Of a DNA stretch of 64,000 bases, positions 58,592 through 64,000 are shown in pieces. The stretch's first letter is position 1. Each line of letters begins with the position of its first letter. Source of the stretch: JBKEDC01 sp047972995 (GTDB lineage Bacteria; Bacteroidota; Bacteroidia; Bacteroidales; Prolixibacteraceae); NCBI GenBank assembly GCA_047972995.1, contig JBKEBD010000017.1:27720-91719 (forward strand). The letters run 5' to 3'. The notes under the pieces are model-generated. The model had not been told where the DNA came from. It worked only from the letters and a program-made list of their open reading frames with translations, and made no database searches. The translations under genes and the position numbers were made by a program.

Positions 58592-58724
58592 ACACTTATA
58601 GGTTATTAGTTATCAGTTATGTGATTTCACTCGAATCATTGCAAATATACCAACAAATTGCGAGCCTGAAAGTTTGTATGATGCTTTTTGATGCGAAATG
58701 TATGAACCATTACTTCGCAATTGT

Positions 58725-58732
58725 TATATTTG
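58725..58732 (+). promoter_or_regulatory. -7 promoter element of the DUF6377 gene, likely leaderless
   Basis: TATATTTG ends four bases before ATG 58737, the same geometry as in front of gldA. Confidence 0.55.
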
Positions 58733-58736
58733 AGCA

Positions 58737-60395
58737 ATGAAACGAACGATTCTCTTTATCGCAATTAGCTTAGTATTTGGCTTGGCTCATGCATTGCCGA
58801 AGCCCCAGTTTCAAAGTTTAGATTCTCTTCTGCTGTTGATAGGTGAGAAGGGGAAGTATATGTCACAAAAGGAGGAGGTCATTGCGCAAACCAAAAGTTT
58901 GCTTGAGGGGGCTACTGTATCCAAAGAATTTAGGTATGAGGTAAATCAGAAACTTTGTCAGGAATATTGGGTCTATCAGGCAGACTCAGGCATACAATAT
59001 GCCTTGCAGAATAAGGAATTAGCCAAGGAACTTGGTCGGAAGCAGCTTGTTATTGATACCGACCTAAATCTAGCTTCTTTCTATATCATTACAGGTATGT
59101 ATCATGATGCGATGGCTCTTTTGGGGAAATACAAATCGGCGCAACTTTCGCAGAAGCAATGCACAGCCTATTTTATCTGCTATAAGTCGTTCTACGATAA
59201 TTACAAATACACCACTCGATTTACCGAAAAATATAAACCAGTAAGTGAAGCTTATCGCGATTCATTGCTAGACTGTTTGCCTTCGGATGCAGCATTGTAT
59301 CAGTTGTATTTGGCAGAGCGAATGATGGATGATGGCAATATGGAGCCTGCAAAAAAGGCTTTGCAATCGTTGCTGCAACAGGGCAAGGCAACCACTCGCG
59401 AGCAGGCCATGGCTTCTTTTATTTTGGCTCATACCTTCCAGCTCGATGGCGATGAACAATCTGCCATGGAATACTATGCTTTTTCGGCCATACACGATAT
59501 TCAAGGAAACATTAAGGAAAATACAGCCACTCGGGCTCTTGCTACTTGTTTGTATGAAGCAGGGCGCATTGAGCAGGCATACATTTGCGTTCGTTCCTCA
59601 ATGGAAGATGCCATGTTTTGTAATGCACGCTTGCGTACGCATGAAGTGTCGTCGATATTGCCGATTATTGATTTGGCTTATCGCGACAAGATTAATGCTG
59701 AAAAACGGCAGCTGAAAATATTGCTCATCTTGGCGGTAGTGCTTGCTGTCTGCTTGATTGTAGCGCTGTTGAATATTTATCGGCATATGAAAAGAAACAG
59801 CTTAATTCGTGAGCAGTTGAGACAAAGTAATGACAAGCTAGGTGATTTGAATGAAAGCCTTACCGACATGGTGGAAAGGCTCAATACAGCTAATGAAGCA
59901 CTCTCGAATGTGAACAACGATTTAGCAGAAGCCAACCGCATTAAAGAGGTGTATATTGCGCAGTTCCTCGATTTGTGTTCAAACTATATCATAAAACTTG
60001 AGAAATATCAGAACACGCTCAATAAGAAGGCTGCAGCTCGACAGCTCGATGAGATATACAAAATATTGAAGTCGAAAGACATGATTAATGAAGAGGTGAA
60101 GGAGCTTTACCGCACATTCGACCATGTTTTTCTGCACCTTTACCCGAATTTCATTTCCAATTTCAATGATTTACTGCTTCCCGAAGAACGTTTTGTGCTT
60201 AAAGATGAAGCTGAACTCAACATTGAATTGCGTATTTTTGCGCTCATTCGCATGGGCATTAACGATAGCTCGCGAATAGCTCAATTTATGCACTATAGCC
60301 CCAACACCATTTATACTTATCGCAGCCGAGTGCGCAATAAGTCGGCAGTGCCTCGCGAAACATTTGAAGACGAGGTTATGGAAATAAAAGGATAA
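58737..60395 (+). CDS. DUF6377 membrane regulator
   Basis: 552 residues: signal sequence (about 1-19), periplasmic helical TPR-like region (about 25-320), a membrane span (about 325-345, ILLILAVVLAVCLIVALLNIY) and a cytoplasmic coiled coil (about 355-405, REQLRQSNDKLGDLNESLTDMVERLNTANEALSNVNNDL). The C-terminal domain ends in a helix-turn-helix-like segment (RIFALIRMGINDSSRIAQFMHYSPNTIYTYRSRVRNKS). This is the layout of DUF6377 proteins of Bacteroidales, thought to be one-component membrane sensors. Targets unknown; the neighbouring redox genes are candidates. Confidence 0.85.
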   Translation: MKRTILFIAISLVFGLAHALPKPQFQSLDSLLLLIGEKGKYMSQKEEVIAQTKSLLEGATVSKEFRYEVNQKLCQEYWVYQADSGIQYALQNKELAKELGRKQLVIDTDLNLASFYIITGMYHDAMALLGKYKSAQLSQKQCTAYFICYKSFYDNYKYTTRFTEKYKPVSEAYRDSLLDCLPSDAALYQLYLAERMMDDGNMEPAKKALQSLLQQGKATTREQAMASFILAHTFQLDGDEQSAMEYYAFSAIHDIQGNIKENTATRALATCLYEAGRIEQAYICVRSSMEDAMFCNARLRTHEVSSILPIIDLAYRDKINAEKRQLKILLILAVVLAVCLIVALLNIYRHMKRNSLIREQLRQSNDKLGDLNESLTDMVERLNTANEALSNVNNDLAEANRIKEVYIAQFLDLCSNYIIKLEKYQNTLNKKAAARQLDEIYKILKSKDMINEEVKELYRTFDHVFLHLYPNFISNFNDLLLPEERFVLKDEAELNIELRIFALIRMGINDSSRIAQFMHYSPNTIYTYRSRVRNKSAVPRETFEDEVMEIKG

Positions 60396-60420
60396 CTTGG
60401 TGAGCTATTGAAACTTTTAT

Positions 60421-60466
60421 CCCCTATTTTTCTGAGATTATCTGTGATAATCGAAGAAAATAGGGG
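60421..60466. other. Long hairpin between convergent genes
   Basis: CCCCTATTTT at 60421 pairs with AAAATAGGGG ending at 60466, with an inner stem GATTATC-TGT-GATAATC. It may serve as a bidirectional terminator, though T-runs are weak. Confidence 0.55.
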
Positions 60467-60496
60467 GTAAATTTTGAGGAATACAGGGTGTTTATT

Positions 60497-61669
60497 TTAC
60501 CAAGTTTGCCATTTAAGGTTTTCAGGCTTCCATTTATCTTTGGCTTGGTCTTCGCCGGTAGGGTAGCCTATAGGAACAACAGCAAGCGGAATGATGTGCT
60601 CGGGCAAGTTCAATGCTTTTTTTACATCAGCTGCTCGCTCTTCGCTTGGGTAAACGCCTGTCCACACGGCACCTAGTCCTAAAGATTCAGCAGCAAGGAG
60701 CACGTTTTGAGTAGCAGCCGAACAATCTTGAATCCAGAAATCTTTTCCCATGCCGTCTAGCACTTTGTCCATGTTGCCACACACGATCATGGCGGCAGTT
60801 GCCGTTTTTAGCATTTTGGCATAAGGTAACACTGCTTCTAGTTTATCGAGCACTGTACGATCGTTAACAGCCACAAAATCCCATGGTTGTTTGTTAACGG
60901 CTGTTGGAGCTGCCATTCCTGCACGGGCTAGCGTTTCAAGCTGCGTTTTGCTCACTTGCTTACTGGTAAAATGGCGCACACTTTTGCGCTCATGAATGGT
61001 GCCAATAGTGGCGCTTTCGTAAGTTTTAGGCATAAACTGAGGTTCTTTATCATCAACAAGAACTTTGTAGGCATCTCTAGATTTGGCAACAGGCACACCA
61101 TAAGAATAATACATATTATTTTGATAAATAAGAGGCTGAAGTGCTTCTACATCAATGGTGCCATTGGCTTTAAGAAATTGCGGATCAATTTTAGTGTCGA
61201 TAACTTTGCCAATAAATTGCGTGTGCGAGCCAATGTTGATGGTGTCGGTGAGTTCACATTCAATAGAAATAGGAAACTCCTTAATGCAGGGAGCATTCAC
61301 TTGGTCACGCATTGGCGTGAGTCCGAATTTTTCAGATTTATTTTCATCGTGTCCTGAAATCACGCCCACATAGTCCATGTGAGGAGCGAAGCGCACCGAT
61401 GGAACATTCACGGTGAATGATTTGGTTCTCAGTATATTTCCATGACTCATGGTAGCTGGTCGGAGAGAAACCGCAATACTCAATGGGTGGGAGTTGCAAA
61501 TGCCAATCCAAGCGGCAGTCATAATATTGGGCATACCATCTTCGGCATAAGTGCCAATGACTAATGCCGGATGAGACATAAGGAAGTTTTTTACCCCCAC
61601 TGATATTTTATCGTAATCGATTTTTGTAGCAACAGTTTGTTGAGTTTCTAAGTTTTGTTTTTTTTGCAT
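60497..61669 (-). CDS. Flavin reductase-nitroreductase fusion protein
   Basis: 390 residues from ATG 61669. The N-terminal split-barrel flavin-binding domain of the flavin reductase type (about 10-185) has GTYAEDGMPNIMTAAWIGICNSHPLSIAVSLRPATMSHGNI and SFTVNVPS. The C-terminal nitroreductase domain (about 220-390) has ERKSVRHFTSKQVSKTQLETLARAGMAAPTAVNKQPWDFVAV and ESLGLGAVWTGVYP. Both bind FMN, so this looks like an internal flavin electron-transfer enzyme. A second frame just upstream encodes a membrane anchor that would join this protein if one A were removed from an A8 run near 61661 (separate entry). Confidence 0.87.
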   Translation of the reverse strand: MQKKQNLETQQTVATKIDYDKISVGVKNFLMSHPALVIGTYAEDGMPNIMTAAWIGICNSHPLSIAVSLRPATMSHGNILRTKSFTVNVPSVRFAPHMDYVGVISGHDENKSEKFGLTPMRDQVNAPCIKEFPISIECELTDTINIGSHTQFIGKVIDTKIDPQFLKANGTIDVEALQPLIYQNNMYYSYGVPVAKSRDAYKVLVDDKEPQFMPKTYESATIGTIHERKSVRHFTSKQVSKTQLETLARAGMAAPTAVNKQPWDFVAVNDRTVLDKLEAVLPYAKMLKTATAAMIVCGNMDKVLDGMGKDFWIQDCSAATQNVLLAAESLGLGAVWTGVYPSEERAADVKKALNLPEHIIPLAVVPIGYPTGEDQAKDKWKPENLKWQTW

Positions 61670-61769
61670 CTTTAGCTTTAGGTGTTTCTGTTCGAAATGT
61701 GAGCTGAAACACGAGTATAGCAATGATGAATGCAAATAGAACGTTTAAAATAGAATGTTTATTTTTCAT
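61608..61769 (-). other. Possible N-terminal membrane anchor of the fusion protein, out of frame
   Basis: ATG at 61769 opens a 53-codon frame whose first 35 residues form a good signal-anchor: basic start, hydrophobic SILNVLFAFIIAILVFQL, then TFRTETPKAKDAKK. It then meets a run of eight A (near 61659-61666 on plus as T8). Removing one A would fuse it to KQNLETQQTVATKIDYDK of the flavin reductase-nitroreductase. As given, the frame ends at TAA 61608-61610. It is a frameshift mutation, sequencing error or slippage site. Confidence 0.55.
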
Positions 61770-61884
61770 TTGTTTAAAATTACGCAATAAGCAATAAGCT
61801 GTAAGCTTTTGCTGATTTAATCATTTTCTTGTGTGCTGCTTGGCGTAAAGCCCACAGCATGGATGTTTCTTTGGAATTATTGTT

Positions 61885-63060
61885 TTATTCTTTCTCGTTT
61901 GAGGTTTTAACAGTTTTCGTTTCCTTCGCTTTTAGTGGGGGAAGAATGTTTAGTGCACAACCTGTGGGGCAAAATGCACACCATGGTCTGTTGAAAAACA
62001 CGGAAAGCACCACAATGATTAATCCGAAGATAATCATGCCCACCGAAGTAACTTGATAAATGAAGCTAATGAAAGGTTCCATGTTGTTCAATGGCAAACT
62101 AACCCCTAAGATGAGTGCCGACCATATGAAACAAAGGTACACCAAACGTATGTCGAGATTAAATATTTTCTTAGGAAACTGGCGTTTCTTTAGAGGTGAA
62201 ATCTTAGCGGTAATTAGTTGCAGTGCACCCATCGGACAAAGATAGTTACAGTAAAAATTCTTCTTGCCTGCTAGCGAAAGGCACAAGGTAAGAAGTAGAA
62301 TGATTATCATTTCGATGTTTGTTTTCCAAGGTAACCCATTGGCAAGCCAAGCGTTGAATAAGTCGAGAGAAAGCATTTTTTGAGCCCAAAATCCCACAAT
62401 GACTACCACAAATGCCAAGTGATAATAATAGTATTTACGGAATTCTTTCCGGAAGGTGAGCAGCAATGCTGATAGTATAAGAAGAATGAAAAGCACCAGC
62501 TGTAGATATTGTTTCCAGTCGGCGTGTTGATGTTGCGGTGTTAATTGGAAATAATTATTTAGGGTTTGCTTCACCCCTGTGGTAATGGCGTTGCTGCTGA
62601 ATGTAGCACCGCTTACGGCATCTACCGATTTGTTCAGAACGGAGGTATCAAGCGAAAGACCATTCCAAGAGTCTAAAAGGCTTTTTCGGTAAATAACGCC
62701 TATGAACTCTGGCGATTCTTGATTAGCCAAAAGAACAACCTGTGCGATTTGATTGCTGTCATTAACTGCAATTAGAATTGGAACATCGCCATTGTATCCG
62801 AGTTGGGTCGCTTCGAAATTAGAGGAACAAAGTAACTTCCCAATGTTGTTTTTTTGTTCATCATAAACCGAAAAACTCTTGTCGGAGTTAGAAGTAAAAG
62901 TGTGCGCTTTGGGAAATGCTTTTTGAACATCTTCAAGGTTGAAGAGTTTCTCTTTTAGTGCAAAGAAGCGATCGAAAGTTGCACCTGCTCGAAAGGCAAG
63001 GGCAGCCAGAATCAAGATTACAGTAATATACTGTAAAAAGTGTGTGTTGTTGTTCTTCAT
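61885..63060 (-). CDS. Membrane FMN-binding, 4Fe-4S protein (NosR/NapH-like)
   Basis: 391 residues. A first membrane span (about 9-27) is followed by a periplasmic FMN-binding domain (about 35-170) with the covalent flavinylation motif VDAVSGATFSS (Thr near 153). Several spans (about 187-300) follow, with the iron-sulfur motif YCNYLCPMGALQ (CxxxCP). More spans are followed by WCAFCPTGCALN (CxxCPxGC). This layout is that of NosR/NapH/RnfG-type membrane electron carriers. It lies upstream of the flavin reductase-nitroreductase on the same strand, so the two may form one electron path. Nos or Nap genes are absent. Confidence 0.88.
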   Translation of the reverse strand: MKNNNTHFLQYITVILILAALAFRAGATFDRFFALKEKLFNLEDVQKAFPKAHTFTSNSDKSFSVYDEQKNNIGKLLCSSNFEATQLGYNGDVPILIAVNDSNQIAQVVLLANQESPEFIGVIYRKSLLDSWNGLSLDTSVLNKSVDAVSGATFSSNAITTGVKQTLNNYFQLTPQHQHADWKQYLQLVLFILLILSALLLTFRKEFRKYYYYHLAFVVVIVGFWAQKMLSLDLFNAWLANGLPWKTNIEMIIILLLTLCLSLAGKKNFYCNYLCPMGALQLITAKISPLKKRQFPKKIFNLDIRLVYLCFIWSALILGVSLPLNNMEPFISFIYQVTSVGMIIFGLIIVVLSVFFNRPWCAFCPTGCALNILPPLKAKETKTVKTSNEKE

Positions 63061-63317
63061 TATAAACTGTGTTGCTTTAGCGTGTGTTTAGACGATAAAT
63101 ATAGCTTTTTTTGTTTTGTGTGAACCATAATGAAAAATTAGTGTCGGAATTGTATTTGACTAGTTAAAGAAAAAAATAGTTTAACGATTGGAGTGGGCTT
63201 GGAGAATCTTTTCAAAAAAGTCAATGTTTTGAGCTGTAACAGCAGGTTTAGTTTTCATCGATTAACCTCTGTCATCAGATGAAAAAGATGGAAAAATAGA
63301 TTTTTTTTCGAAAAATG
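63061..63317. other. Intergenic region upstream of tRNA-Val
   Basis: Holds no gene. TATATTTA on the minus strand near 63093-63100 is one base from the -7 consensus and may serve the NosR-like gene. Otherwise nothing seen. Confidence 0.4.
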
Positions 63318-63348
63318 TTTGCAAGTATAAAAAAAGCACCTATATTTG
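63318..63348 (+). promoter_or_regulatory. Promoter of tRNA-Val
   Basis: TTTG at 63318-63321, a 19-bp spacer, and TATATTTG at 63341-63348. This is a full match to the Bacteroidetes housekeeping promoter (TTTG, 19-21 bp, TAnnTTTG). Confidence 0.85.
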
Positions 63349-63388
63349 CATCGCATTTGAGAACAAAAGCTAGTTCAATGCAAATATC

Positions 63389-63463
63389 GGGCGGTTAGCT
63401 CAGTTGGTTCAGAGCATCTGGTTTACACCCAGAGGGTCGGGGGTTCGAATCCCTCACCGCCCA
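63389..63463 (+). tRNA. tRNA-Val (anticodon UAC)
   Basis: 75 nt. Acceptor GGGCGGT with ACCGCCC, discriminator A, no encoded CCA. D arm with GCTCAGTTGGTTCAGAGC, anticodon arm TCTGG-TTTACAC-CCAGA (anticodon TAC), T arm CGGGGGTTCGAATCCCTC. Confidence 0.96.
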
Positions 63464-63495
63464 CAACATAAAACGCCAAAAGGCAGACAAAAACA

Positions 63496-63535
63496 AAAAA
63501 GTCCTACAATTCAGCGAATTGTAGGACTTTTTTGT
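63496..63535 (+). terminator. Terminator of tRNA-Val
   Basis: AAAAGTCCTACAATTC pairs with GAATTGTAGGACTTTT around a 3-base loop, followed by T-run. Confidence 0.92.
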
Positions 63536-63550
63536 TTTGATAATGTATTC

Positions 63551-64000
63551 GGATGTAGGATTACGGAGGATCACCCGCAATTTTTGGGTCTAGGCAGAAA
63601 TTTTAGCTAGTCTGAACAGGAAGTATTTAACATCTGCCACTCCTCTAAGTTTTCTTCTAGAGTCTTTTATTTTAGCATTGAAAGCTTCAGCAGAAGCATT
63701 TGTGCTTCGATTGTAAAAATAGTTTAGTATTGTGTCGTAGTGGTGATCCGACAATCTTCTATTATGCGAGCAGGCATAAAGCCGCTTGCTTTATATTTAT
63801 AATTCCGATATTCTTCTGGGATGATACTTTTTTCTTCTAAAAAGAAAGTAATCTTCTTGTTGTAGACATATTGACCGCTATCTTCCTGTGTAAAGGAAAC
63901 AAGATCAAAATAATCTAAAATGCCATCTGGAAGCATCAAAGCAATTAGCGACTTATTCAAATCTTCGTTCATAATTATCATAATTTACAAAAGCAAAGAT
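63551..64000 (-). mobile_element. Internally deleted ISAon1-like insertion sequence, cut by the window end
   Basis: The minus strand carries the start of the first ISAon1-type ORF and the end of the second, with everything between missing. The edge GGATGTAGGATTACGGAGG at 63551-63569 looks like the terminal sequence of this IS group; the other end lies beyond 64000. It sits about 15 bp past the tRNA-Val terminator. Confidence 0.78.
63590..63972 (-). pseudogene. Fused remnants of ISAon1-type transposase ORFs
   Basis: From ATG 63972: MNEDLNKSLIALMLPDGILDYFDLV, then FFLEEKSIIPEEYRNYKYKASGFMPARIIED. This resembles the N-terminal region of ISAon1-family ORF1, whose next residues are usually FPIRG. 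Instead, near 63735-63745, it joins out of frame to HYDTILNYFYNRSTNASAEAFNAKIKDSRRKLRGVADVKYFLFRLAKI (stop 63590-63592), the C-terminal end of the DDE transposase. The DDE catalytic core is absent, so the element cannot move by itself. Confidence 0.82.

Overview
The window looks like chromosomal DNA from a member of the order Bacteroidales (phylum Bacteroidota). It has SusC/SusD-type outer-membrane proteins, a Bacteroidetes ECF sigma/FecR pair, GldA- and GldE-like proteins, Bacteroidetes-only families (DUF4302, DUF6029, DUF6377), an ISAon1-type insertion-sequence remnant and many copies of the Bacteroidetes -7 promoter element TAnnTTTG. I cannot fix the genus.

Layout. 1-6.2 kb: branched-chain amino-acid operon ilvD-ilvB-ilvN-ilvC, preceded by a leader peptide and attenuator. 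6.2-13.4 kb: a dead DUF486 gene, a short-chain dehydrogenase, tRNA-Leu, trigger factor, a lipoprotein, a Rieske-like lipoprotein, greA, a HIT protein and a broken AraC gene. 14-17.2 kb: nadB-nadC-coaX. 17.3-23 kb: envelope genes (TPR protein, lptC, a CNNM/CBS protein, a PpiD-like folding factor). 23.1-28.5 kb: frr, gldA and metH. 29.8-44.4 kb: an accessory block of ten genes running one way (ECF sigma, FecR, SusC with STN domain, SusD, HExxH lipoprotein, DUF4302, leucine-rich-repeat lipoprotein, TlpA thioredoxin, DUF6029 barrel, Omp28-like thiol protein), followed by a GH53 galactanase fragment. 45.2-47.6 kb: ndk, an NrnA-like phosphoesterase and a HAD hydrolase. 47.7-57.6 kb: the complete histidine operon hisG-D-C-B-H-A-F-IE behind its own leader peptide and attenuator, with three unrelated genes inserted (thioredoxin, four-helix-bundle protein, bestrophin). 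57.8-63.1 kb: a flavodoxin-fold oxidoreductase, a DUF6377 regulator and a pair of flavin/Fe-S redox genes. 63.3-64 kb: tRNA-Val and an internally deleted ISAon1-like element.

Most notable. (1) Both amino-acid operons carry what read as complete ribosome-mediated attenuators, with leader peptides rich in the regulatory residue and mutually exclusive antiterminator and terminator stems that can be paired base by base. (2) A G/C-rich palindromic repeat sits in inverted pairs exactly between stop and start codons of ilv and his genes, and one copy has become the 3' end of hisD. (3) The ten-gene accessory block combines a TonB transporter with a metallopeptidase, a leucine-rich-repeat protein and two thiol-redox proteins, with no intact carbohydrate-active enzyme. 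(4) Two copies of a 188-bp repeat lie 15 kb apart in opposite orientation. (5) Several promoters sit so close to start codons that leaderless transcripts are likely. All calls come from reading the sequence. No database search was run.
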